A DNA stretch of 64,000 bases from CAG-791 sp045130475. Its GTDB lineage: Bacteria; Bacillota; Clostridia; Lachnospirales; Lachnospiraceae. The position numbers and the translations under genes are program-made. The notes under the pieces are model-generated. The model saw nothing but the letters and a program-made list of their open reading frames with translations. It was not told the origin of the DNA and ran no database searches. Below are positions 1 to 6,725 of the stretch, in pieces; positions within the stretch are counted from its first letter, which is position 1, and each line of letters opens with the position of its first letter. The stretch is taken from assembly GCA_045130475.1 (NCBI GenBank), contig JBGUPU010000019.1, positions 1-64,000 on the forward strand, read 5' to 3'.

Positions 1-39
1 TGGTTTTCGCGCTAAACGAGCGGATTCCGAATGGGTGGA

Positions 40-82
40 GCGCTGTGGGAGTGCGGTACGCACGTAGCAGCGCGTAGTTTTA
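40..82 (+). terminator. possible terminator of an upstream gene outside the window
   Basis: GCGCTG at 40-45 pairs with CAGCGC at 68-73, and an inner GTGCG/CGCAC stem (51-55/59-63) stacks within it. A short T-rich stretch follows. It would end transcription of a gene lying to the left of the window, just before the cupin gene. The T-tract is weak, so the call is tentative. Confidence 0.45.
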
Positions 83-114
83 TTCATTATTGATAAGAAG
101 AATGGAGGTAATCT

Positions 115-465
115 ATGATCCGCAGAGGAAATGAATGTCAGATTGAGTATCGCGAACATATGCGTGACGGCGACGGCACTGTCCAGCTCACAAATTTCAT
201 CACCGGTCCTGACGAGCTTTGCGGCAAGGGCAGGCTGTTCTCCAAGATCACTCTGAATCCCGGCTGCGGCATCGGCTATCATGTACATGAAGGTGATGCG
301 GAGCTTTTCTATATTCTGAAGGGCACAGCGGAATACAGTGACAACGGCACCATCAAAACCGTTTCCGCAGGCGATGTCACGATCTGCCCTCCCAATACCG
401 GCCACAGCATTGCGAACAGGACCGACGAGGTCGTTGAGCTGGTAGCGGTCATCGTTTACGAATAA
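115..465 (+). CDS. small cupin-domain protein
   Basis: A 116-residue single cupin. The first cupin motif is visible around residues 50-70 (G-x-G-I-G-Y-H-V-H-x6-E, with metal-ligand His and Glu) and the second around 85-100 (G-D-V-x-I-C-P-P-N-T-G-H-S). This matches stand-alone metal-binding cupins of the AraC_binding/Cupin_2 type, which are sensors or small isomerase-like enzymes; the substrate cannot be read from sequence. The start ATG has a good GGAGGTAAT site in front. The stop is 4 bases before the start of the downstream WYL regulator, so the two are almost certainly co-transcribed and translationally coupled. The cupin may supply or sense a ligand for that regulator, which is inference. 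Confidence 0.85.
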   Translation: MIRRGNECQIEYREHMRDGDGTVQLTNFITGPDELCGKGRLFSKITLNPGCGIGYHVHEGDAELFYILKGTAEYSDNGTIKTVSAGDVTICPPNTGHSIANRTDEVVELVAVIVYE

Positions 466-469
466 GAAA

Positions 470-1459
470 ATGGCAAAAGCAAGCAATCAGAAACTGAAGC
501 TCCTGTATCTGATGCAGATCTTCATGCGTGAGACCGATGATGAGCATATGCTGACCATGCAGGAGATCATCAGTCTTCTGTCCAACGCGGGTATCAAAGC
601 GGACCGGAAAACGCTGTATCTGGATTTTGAGGAACTGCGGCATTTCGGACTGGATATCATCGGTCAGGCGGACGGGCGCAACTACTACTATTATCTCGGA
701 GCGCGCGATTTCGAGCTGCCGGAGCTCAAGCTCCTGGTGGATTCTGTTCAGTCCGCTAAATTTATCACAGACCGGAAATCTAAAGATCTGATCAAAAAGC
801 TCGAGTCCCTGGTCAGCAAATACCAGGCGACCAAACTGCAGCGTCAGGTTTCCATTACAGGCCGTGTCAAGACCATGAACGAGAGCATCTACTATAATGT
901 AGACAAGCTCCATGACGCGATCGGAAGAGACCGGCAGATCCGTTTTCAATATTATCGCTGGAACATCAAAAAAGAGATGGAGCTGCGCAAAGACGGTGAC
1001 TGGTATGTGGTAAGCCCCTGGGGGCTTATGTGGGATGATGAGAATTACTACCTCGTCGCATATGATGCAGAGGAATCAAAGATCAAGCATTATCGTGTCG
1101 ACAAGATGCTGAAAATCTCTCTCCTGCGCGATCGAAGACAAGGCTGGGCCGAATTCCAGGCTTTTGACCTGCCCCGCTACACAAGGAGTCTCTTCGGCAT
1201 GTACGGCGGAGAAGAGATGAGGGTCACAATGGAAGCTGCCAATGAGATGGTCGGTGTGCTGATCGACCGCTTCGGCAAGGACATCCCTATCATGCCTGTG
1301 GATGAAGGTCACTTCCGCACAGTTGTAAATGTTGCAGTCAGTAACCAGTTTCTCGGCTGGATCATGGCAGTCGGCAGTGATGTCCGTATCACGGCTCCGG
1401 AATCTGTCGTCGAAAAAATGCGTGAAGAAATACGACGCCTTTCCGAACAATACAAATAG
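470..1459 (+). CDS. WYL-domain transcriptional regulator
   Basis: A 329-residue protein with a winged-helix DNA-binding part at about residues 10-70 (R-K-T-L-Y-L-D-F-E-E-L is the recognition-helix region typical of DeoR/HTH_11 WYL proteins). A WYL domain follows at about 140-240: W-Y-V-V-S-P-W-G-L, then Y-Y-L-V-A-Y, then H-Y-R-V-D-K-M. WYL domains bind nucleic acid or small ligands and turn such proteins into ligand-responsive repressors or activators. Translation starts 4 bases after the cupin stop, so the gene is the second of a two-gene unit. A strong hairpin terminator follows directly. The regulated target is not evident; the cupin gene itself is the obvious candidate. Confidence 0.88.
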   Translation: MAKASNQKLKLLYLMQIFMRETDDEHMLTMQEIISLLSNAGIKADRKTLYLDFEELRHFGLDIIGQADGRNYYYYLGARDFELPELKLLVDSVQSAKFITDRKSKDLIKKLESLVSKYQATKLQRQVSITGRVKTMNESIYYNVDKLHDAIGRDRQIRFQYYRWNIKKEMELRKDGDWYVVSPWGLMWDDENYYLVAYDAEESKIKHYRVDKMLKISLLRDRRQGWAEFQAFDLPRYTRSLFGMYGGEEMRVTMEAANEMVGVLIDRFGKDIPIMPVDEGHFRTVVNVAVSNQFLGWIMAVGSDVRITAPESVVEKMREEIRRLSEQYK

Positions 1460-1469
1460 ATCATTGAAA

Positions 1470-1534
1470 ATGCTCCCTTCGGGTCCGGCAGGAGTTGATC
1501 TGCTCCTGCAGCCCTGAAGGGAGCATCGTTTTTT
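1470..1534 (+). terminator. nested-hairpin intrinsic terminator
   Basis: The outer stem is ATGCTCCCTTC (1470-1480) with GAAGGGAGCAT (1516-1526). An inner stem is GCAGGAG (1488-1494) with CTCCTGC (1503-1509). A T-run follows at 1529-1534. It ends the cupin-WYL unit and, read from the other strand, could also stop the convergent PHP gene. Confidence 0.85.
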
Positions 1535-1571
1535 GATTTTGACAGGATTTACTGCAGAGACAGTTTCCCTT

Positions 1572-2444
1572 TTACAGCAGTATTTTGTCCTGAATCTCTT
1601 CCATAAATCTGCGCAGGCCATCAGGCCCCTGCGCCGCGTTCCAGCAGCCGCTTTCTCCGAGGCGGACACTTTTGTTGCCGCCGTGGTAATCGCTGCCTGC
1701 TGTGATGAGCAGTTTCTTTTCTTCCGCAAAAGCCAGCATTTCTTCCCGGATTATTTCTGTATTTTTCGAATAATATGCTTCCACACCCCTTAGTCCGAAA
1801 CCGATCAGACGATCAAGGCGTCTGCTCATCTCCTGACCGAGGATCATTTCCTCCCCGTTTCCGAAGGCAGGATGCGCCAATATGGAAATTCCGCCGCCCT
1901 CACGGATCCCCTCAATCGCTTCTTTAGGGGTCAAATATTTACTCTTGTATGAGCATTTATTGACAAAGCGGTCGATGGCGGTGTCTTTTGACTTGGCATA
2001 GCCGTATTTGACCATAAGGTTTCCGATATGCGGCTTTCCCGGATTATCAAGAGCAAGGAGCTTTTCGATGACCTTTTCCGGGAATGTAAATCCGAATTCA
2101 TTCCGGAGGAAATCCAGACGGGCAATGACTTTATCCATCCTGTATCCGTGAGACTTTTTGACCAGGGCGCGGATAGCCGGGGACTCCAAATCATAGCCAT
2201 ATCCAAGGATATGGTACTTCCCGTGCTCGTCTTTGCATGAAAACTCTGTCCCCGTGACGAAAGCAGGATCTCCTTCTTTCCGGATTTTCCGGATCACAGC
2301 TCCGGCTTTCACTGCGTCGTGATCTGTTATAGAGAAAAGCTGTATACCGGCATTTTTAACCAGGCAGAGGATCTCTTCCGGAGTATCCGTTCCGTCAGAA
2401 ACAGTTGTATGTATATGCAGGTCTATTTTTTCCGGTAAAAACAT
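1572..2444 (-). CDS. PHP-domain metal-dependent phosphoesterase
   Basis: A 290-residue PHP protein. Metal-binding motifs are visible in order: D-L-H-I-H-T near the N-terminus, T-D-H-D around residue 40, E-F near 70, I-L-A-H-P near 188 and G-S-D-Y-H-G near 251. This pattern matches the YciV/TrpH (RNase AM) branch, known as 3',5'-nucleotide bisphosphate phosphatases or 5'-3' exonucleases; which activity applies here is inference. I start it at 2444 rather than 2462 because AGAGGGAACAGG precedes that ATG and residue 1 then falls just before the PHP motif. It lies 67 bases downstream of the nitroreductase on the same strand and probably shares its promoter. Confidence 0.85.
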   Translation of the reverse strand: MFLPEKIDLHIHTTVSDGTDTPEEILCLVKNAGIQLFSITDHDAVKAGAVIRKIRKEGDPAFVTGTEFSCKDEHGKYHILGYGYDLESPAIRALVKKSHGYRMDKVIARLDFLRNEFGFTFPEKVIEKLLALDNPGKPHIGNLMVKYGYAKSKDTAIDRFVNKCSYKSKYLTPKEAIEGIREGGGISILAHPAFGNGEEMILGQEMSRRLDRLIGFGLRGVEAYYSKNTEIIREEMLAFAEEKKLLITAGSDYHGGNKSVRLGESGCWNAAQGPDGLRRFMEEIQDKILL

Positions 2445-2511
2445 CCTGTTCCCTCTTTGCATAATCCTTCCCGTAAAGATGATTTAGAAAAACTTTGCTT
2501 ACGATCTTAGT

Positions 2512-3024
2512 TTAGATATAGCTTACAGTTTCAGACAGATCCTTCCTGCTGCTGTGGTTAGGGAGCGGACCGACGCCCTCTGCCGCGTAGCCGAGATCCA
2601 TTGCCATCAGGATCTCTTCGTTCTCCGGAAGACCCAGATCCGCTGCCAGCTGATCGGGATCGAGATTGTTGATCCAGCAGCTGTCCACGCCCTCATCGGC
2701 CGCCGCAAGGATCATATGCGTCGCAACGATCGTCGCATCCTCAATGCCGGAATTTCTCTTGCCGCCGGGATAGGTGAAGACATTGTACTTGTCGAAGGCA
2801 ACGACGAGCACTGTGGGGGCGCCATAGCGGCAGGGTGTCACGGCATCAAACTTTGCAAGTGCCTCTGCAGACTGAAGCACATACACGTGCTGCTCCTGCA
2901 GGTTCTTTGCTGTGGGTGCCAGCCGTCCCGCCTTCAGAATGGCGTTCAGCTTTTCGGGTTCCACCTTGCGGTCACCATATTTTTTGCAGGAATAACGGGC
3001 TTTGATCACTTCTTTGAATTCCAT
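2512..3024 (-). CDS. nitroreductase-family flavoprotein
   Basis: A 170-residue compact nitroreductase. The N-terminal FMN-binding R-Y-S-C-K-K-Y segment (family norm R-R-S-x-R-x-Y) and A-P-T-A-K-N-L-Q near residue 36 are clear, as is the later A-A-D-E-G-V-D-S-C-W-I-N segment. Members use FMN and NAD(P)H to reduce nitro, quinone or enone substrates and form homodimers; the natural substrate is unknown. The length is typical of the short clostridial group. The ATG at 3024 has GAGAGG eight bases upstream; an in-frame ATG at 3030 is too close to it. A strong separate promoter lies upstream, so the gene is not simply read-through from the redox operon above. Confidence 0.88.
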   Translation of the reverse strand: MEFKEVIKARYSCKKYGDRKVEPEKLNAILKAGRLAPTAKNLQEQHVYVLQSAEALAKFDAVTPCRYGAPTVLVVAFDKYNVFTYPGGKRNSGIEDATIVATHMILAAADEGVDSCWINNLDPDQLAADLGLPENEEILMAMDLGYAAEGVGPLPNHSSRKDLSETVSYI

Positions 3025-3090
3025 ATACATACCTCTCGATTTTCCCGGCAGATACTGCCGATGATGTTTCCAATCAGAGTTCCTGTCTTT

Positions 3091-3119
3091 ATGGTAAGAA
3101 TTAATGATTTTCTTGTCAA
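3091..3119 (-). promoter_or_regulatory. sigma-A-type promoter for nitroreductase
   Basis: On the minus strand TTGACA (3114-3119), a 17-base spacer and TACCAT (3091-3096) make a near-consensus promoter about 65 bases upstream of the nitroreductase start. It lies downstream of the terminator at 3161-3196, which separates it from the TetR operon. Confidence 0.7.
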
Positions 3120-3160
3120 TATGATTGTGTTTCTCTGTATCACTCTGACCTGAAATTGAA

Positions 3161-3196
3161 AACAGCGCCGCAGGACCTCATTCCCGGGGCGCTGTT
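3161..3196 (-). terminator. terminator of the TetR redox operon
   Basis: AACAGCGCC (3161-3169) pairs with GGCGCTGTT (3188-3196). On the minus strand the hairpin is followed by TTTTCAATTT. It lies 40 bases past the flavodoxin lipoprotein gene and is the natural end of the operon that starts near 10783. Confidence 0.7.
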
Positions 3197-3239
3197 TCTG
3201 TCATACCGGAAGAAGTTCCCGGCTTTTCATTTTTGTTTT

Positions 3240-4055
3240 TCAGTTCTGATTATCGATCACCCACTGCCTGATCGTCTGTTCGCTGTCCGATACGCTTCCG
3301 CCCTGGACCTCAAGCCCTTCCCGGACCTCCGCGCCCGGTTCCAATTCCGCGATCGTACCGACGGTATTGGAGAAGCGGCTTCCTTCATGAGTGACAAAGA
3401 CGTTGACAGTCTTTCCTGTGAGATCGTGCGCATCCAGGAAAGAATAGACAGGCATGGGCAGGTCGCCCCACCAGTTGGGGAAGACAAGATAGATCGTGTC
3501 GTAATCCTCAACTGTCTTTCCTTCAGCCTTCAAAGCCGGTCTGAAACCTTCATTCTGCTCCTGTTTTGCCTGATTGACCGTCTCGTTGTAATCTGCCGGA
3601 TAGACATTCTCTGTCAGGATCTCCATCGTCTCGCAGCTTGCCTCATCCGCAATCCACGCCGCGATCTGACCTGCATTTCCCATAAGGCCGTTGTCATCAA
3701 TCCGGATACTTGCGCTTGAATCCGCATCAATGTCCTCCGGAAAATCCGTATTGCCCACTCTACTGAAATAGACCGCCAGGGCATTGCTCTTCGGAGCGCT
3801 TTCCTCTGCCGCCGCGACATTGTCAACAGCACTTTCCTGTTCTGTACTATCCTGCACTGCCTGCTCCGCCTCCTGGCTGACTGTCGCTTCTTCTGTTTTT
3901 TCCTCCTCGGCGGTGCCTGCTTCCTGTGCCTCCTCAACGGCTTGCTGCGGCACCGGTGTATCCTGTCCGGCTGCTGCATCTTTGCTTCCGCAGGCCGGGA
4001 GTCCGAGGAGTAAACCGACCAGCACTATACTCATGGGCAACAATTTCTTTTTCAT
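3240..4055 (-). CDS. flavodoxin-fold lipoprotein
   Basis: A 271-residue protein with a clear lipoprotein signal: charged K-K-K start, hydrophobic core and lipobox L-P-A-C at residue 22. A long Glu/Ala/Thr/Gln-rich linker (about 25-95) leads to a flavodoxin domain (about 97-271). The domain has the phosphate loop region Y-F-S-R-V-G-N-T-D-F and the aromatic N-W-W-G-D-L-P-M-P segment that stacks on flavin. The 30-residue insertion after the phosphate loop is unusual. Being a lipoprotein puts a flavodoxin outside the cytoplasmic membrane, which is rare. AAGGAGGTATTT precedes the start. It is the last gene of the TetR-controlled operon, 28 bases after the permease. It may carry electrons to or from the fusion protein encoded upstream; that is inference. 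Confidence 0.85.
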   Translation of the reverse strand: MKKKLLPMSIVLVGLLLGLPACGSKDAAAGQDTPVPQQAVEEAQEAGTAEEEKTEEATVSQEAEQAVQDSTEQESAVDNVAAAEESAPKSNALAVYFSRVGNTDFPEDIDADSSASIRIDDNGLMGNAGQIAAWIADEASCETMEILTENVYPADYNETVNQAKQEQNEGFRPALKAEGKTVEDYDTIYLVFPNWWGDLPMPVYSFLDAHDLTGKTVNVFVTHEGSRFSNTVGTIAELEPGAEVREGLEVQGGSVSDSEQTIRQWVIDNQN

Positions 4056-4083
4056 AAATACCTCCTTGTCTGTCCCGAGTTGT

Positions 4084-4995
4084 TCATATAAAAATATTTA
4101 CTGCTATACCTGCCGCAAGCGAAAAAATCATCACAAAGGCAAAATATAGTAAAAAGCGTTTCAGACCAAACACAATCTTCAGAGCACCGAGATTGGTGAT
4201 CTTTGTTGCCGGTCCTGTGATCATAAAGGCCGCTGCGGATCCCATGCTCATTCCGTCCGCGAGCCAGCTCTGCAGAAGCGGGATCGTCCCTCCTCCGCAG
4301 GCATACAGCGGAACTCCGATGGTCGCTGCCATCAGGATGCCCCACACCTCATTGCCGCCAAAGACATTTATCATAAGATCCTGCGGCACATATCTCTGAA
4401 AAAGAGCGGATAAAAGGATTCCGAGCAGAAAATACGGACCCGTTGCTTTTACATTGCGTCCGAAATTCAGCACATAGCGGATCAGGAGATTCGGATGTGT
4501 GTCGCGGCCTGCTCTCTCAGCAAATCCTTCAAAGTTGAAAAAGTCTTTGTCCCGGTAAAACAGGAACACCAAGAGCCCTGCCGCGCATCCGCACAAAAAA
4601 CACGACGCAATCCGCACTGCAAGGGCTGTCCGGCCAAGGGCGGCGCTGTAGATGATCAGCTGCGGATTCAGGAGAATGGACGCCATCATAAACGATGCCA
4701 GCCAGTCCTCCCTCATTCCCTGCCTGTGAAAGGAAGCTGCGATCGGGATCGTGCCATACATACACAGAGGGGAGGCGATTCCCAGAAGGCATGCCGGGAT
4801 AATACCGGACAGCCCCCACTTTTTTCCCTTCATCCCTGCAAAAAGGCCGTGTATCCTGTCTTTTGCAAAAACAGAGATCAAAGAGCCGATCGCCATGCCG
4901 AGTATCCAATACCAGAAAATCTGCCTCAGCTGCAGCTCAAAATAGTAGCAGAGATAGATACATTCCCTCTGCATGACAGAAAACAGATCAGTCAT
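4084..4995 (-). CDS. UPF0718/DUF318-type membrane permease
   Basis: A 303-residue polytopic membrane protein with about eight hydrophobic stretches. It carries the signature of the COG0701 permease family twice: an early segment with A-S-P-L-C-M-Y-G-T-I-P, and a later V-P-L-Y-A-C-G-G-G-T-I-P-L-L-Q, where the Cys-Gly-Gly-Gly motif is conserved. The family includes ArsP, which exports trivalent organoarsenicals, and other proteins tied to metal or thiol handling; the substrate here is not known. The start overlaps the DUF362 stop by 8 bases, so translation is coupled. Conserved cysteines in a membrane protein within a redox operon fit a role in moving a thiol-reactive or metal-bound substrate. 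Confidence 0.8.
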   Translation of the reverse strand: MTDLFSVMQRECIYLCYYFELQLRQIFWYWILGMAIGSLISVFAKDRIHGLFAGMKGKKWGLSGIIPACLLGIASPLCMYGTIPIAASFHRQGMREDWLASFMMASILLNPQLIIYSAALGRTALAVRIASCFLCGCAAGLLVFLFYRDKDFFNFEGFAERAGRDTHPNLLIRYVLNFGRNVKATGPYFLLGILLSALFQRYVPQDLMINVFGGNEVWGILMAATIGVPLYACGGGTIPLLQSWLADGMSMGSAAAFMITGPATKITNLGALKIVFGLKRFLLYFAFVMIFSLAAGIAVNIFI

Positions 4996-6130
4996 CGATT
5001 TTTACCAGCTTATAGGTCCGGCTCCCGAGCCCTATTTCTTCAGCATGTTCTAATGTGTGTACTCCATGCAGGGATTCAATACGGTTGACAAGCGCCTCAT
5101 TTCCTTCCGCCTGGTAAACCAGATCCAGACAGGCCTGATCAAGTGCCACCGGATCATATCCTGCAAGTATACCGATATCGTGGATATCTGGTTCTGCAGG
5201 GTTTCCGTCACAGTCGCAGTCAACAGAGAGCCGGTTCATCACATTGATGTAAATCACATGTTCCGGACCCACATGATCGCTGAAACCCTTCACCATCTCC
5301 GCGAGTGCTTCCAGCCAGGCATCCTGATCATCATACCAGATACTGCCGCTGGTCTTTGTTCCGGCAGTATGGACATACACTTTGCCGCTGGGTGAAGAAA
5401 TGCCTATGCCTACATTCTTGATCGCCCCGCCGTACCCTGCCATGGCATGCCCTTTAAAGTGAGACAGGATGATCCAGTCCTGATAGTTCTCCGCATGACT
5501 TCCGACAATAATCTTATCGAGCCTGCTTCCGCCTGACATCGGCCATTCCGCTTCGCCGTCTTCATCCATCAGATCAAAATCAGCGATTGCAGTAAAGCCA
5601 TGGTCCTCTGCCACCTGTCTGTGCATTGCCGAGCTTGCACGGGACCCCCCGTAGGCCGTATTGCACTCCACTATGGTTCCGTCCGCCTTCTTTACCAGAT
5701 CTCCGATCAGTTCAGGGCGGAGATAGTTGCTGGCAGGCGGCTCTCCTGTCGAGATCTTGACCGCTGTTTTTCCTGCAGGTTCCCATCCGAGTGCCTCATA
5801 GATCTTCACCAGCCCCTCCGCCGAGATATCGGAAGTAAAGTACACTGCCGGTGTCTGTTCTCCCGGCTTGTCCTCTCCTGACGCAGACTGGTCTGGCTGG
5901 TTTGTTTGAGAAGGAGCAGAGGATGCCGGAGAACCCGCCGGTTCAGCTGCTTCTGCTGTTTCTGTATCCTGCTCTCCTGCTGCTTCCATATCCTGCGTTT
6001 CTGTTTCTTCGGAAATCTCCGCTTTTACTTCTTCTGTTTGTCTGCTCTCTGCCGCCTTGGATGCGCTGCAGGCTGCAAGGAGCAGCGGCATAGTCAGGCA
6101 CAGGACTCCGGCCGCAATCATCTTTTTCAC
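4988..6130 (-). CDS. DUF362-domain lipoprotein
   Basis: A 380-residue lipoprotein. GTG starts it, preceded by GGAGGCTGTC. The signal peptide ends in the lipobox L-A-A-C near residue 21, followed by a Glu/Ala/Thr/Gln-rich linker to about residue 90. The rest is a DUF362 domain: I-K-N-V-G-I-G-I near 235, then N-R-L-S-V-D-C-D-C-D-G-N near 305 and D-P-V-A-L-D-Q-A near 335. DUF362 proteins are often fused to ferredoxins and are linked to redox chemistry; the exact reaction is unknown. This copy has no Fe-S ferredoxin domain but keeps a C-D-C pair. It is an extracytoplasmic component of the TetR operon, with the Fe-S flavoprotein upstream and the permease overlapping downstream. Confidence 0.82.
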   Translation of the reverse strand: MKKMIAAGVLCLTMPLLLAACSASKAAESRQTEEVKAEISEETETQDMEAAGEQDTETAEAAEPAGSPASSAPSQTNQPDQSASGEDKPGEQTPAVYFTSDISAEGLVKIYEALGWEPAGKTAVKISTGEPPASNYLRPELIGDLVKKADGTIVECNTAYGGSRASSAMHRQVAEDHGFTAIADFDLMDEDGEAEWPMSGGSRLDKIIVGSHAENYQDWIILSHFKGHAMAGYGGAIKNVGIGISSPSGKVYVHTAGTKTSGSIWYDDQDAWLEALAEMVKGFSDHVGPEHVIYINVMNRLSVDCDCDGNPAEPDIHDIGILAGYDPVALDQACLDLVYQAEGNEALVNRIESLHGVHTLEHAEEIGLGSRTYKLVKIDD

Positions 6131-6174
6131 GACAGCCTCCTTTCTGCTTACAGATCTTTTTTTGCAAAGCTTTC

Positions 6175-6708
6175 TTACAGACCTTTTCCAAGCCTGTATG
6201 CTTTCTCCGGACAGCTGCTCCTTTTCGTCATGGCCGGCGTTCCGCAGCCATAGCCAAGGACCATCCCCTTATCATCAAAATTGATATAGCGGACAAGGGT
6301 CTTGTAATGCGCTGTAAGTGCGTCGAATGTCCAGTCATCTGCATTCCAGGCAACTGTCAGAAGTGCGGATTTGAGATGTCTGCTGTTCAAACTGCTGTTA
6401 AAGGCACAGAATCGGTCAATAACGGTTTTCATCTGCGCACTCATTCCGTAGTAATAAAGAGGTGTTGCAAAGACAATCATATCCGATCGAAGAATCTTTC
6501 CCCGGATCTGCTCCATATCATCTTTCTGCACACAGGGTCCTTCATATCCGCAATGGACACATCCGGTGCAGGGATGAAGATTGGCATGACATACGTCGAT
6601 CACTTCACATGTATGCCCGGCTTCTTCAGCACCCCTCTTAAACTCCTCCACCAATATATTCGTAGAGCCTTTCCGATTGGGACTGCCTGTAAGAATCGTT
6701 ATTCTCAC
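6175..6708 (-). CDS. Fe-S flavoprotein / NADPH-dependent FMN reductase
   Basis: A 177-residue flavodoxin-like protein. G-S-P-N-R-K-G-S-T near residue 8 is the FMN phosphate loop. C-T-G-C-V-H-C-x5-C (about 47-59) is the compact cysteine motif of archaeal and clostridial iron-sulfur flavoproteins (Isf), which bind a [4Fe-4S] cluster beside FMN. P-L-Y-Y-Y-G-M-S near 83 forms the flavin-stacking loop. It has no signal peptide, so it acts in the cytoplasm, unlike its two flavodoxin-fold neighbours. GTG is the start, with GGAGGTGA in front, 17 bases past the fusion gene. It probably takes electrons from ferredoxin or NAD(P)H for the operon; the acceptor is not known. Confidence 0.85.
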   Translation of the reverse strand: MRITILTGSPNRKGSTNILVEEFKRGAEEAGHTCEVIDVCHANLHPCTGCVHCGYEGPCVQKDDMEQIRGKILRSDMIVFATPLYYYGMSAQMKTVIDRFCAFNSSLNSRHLKSALLTVAWNADDWTFDALTAHYKTLVRYINFDDKGMVLGYGCGTPAMTKRSSCPEKAYRLGKGL

Positions 6709-6725
6709 TGTGTATCACCTCCGTC

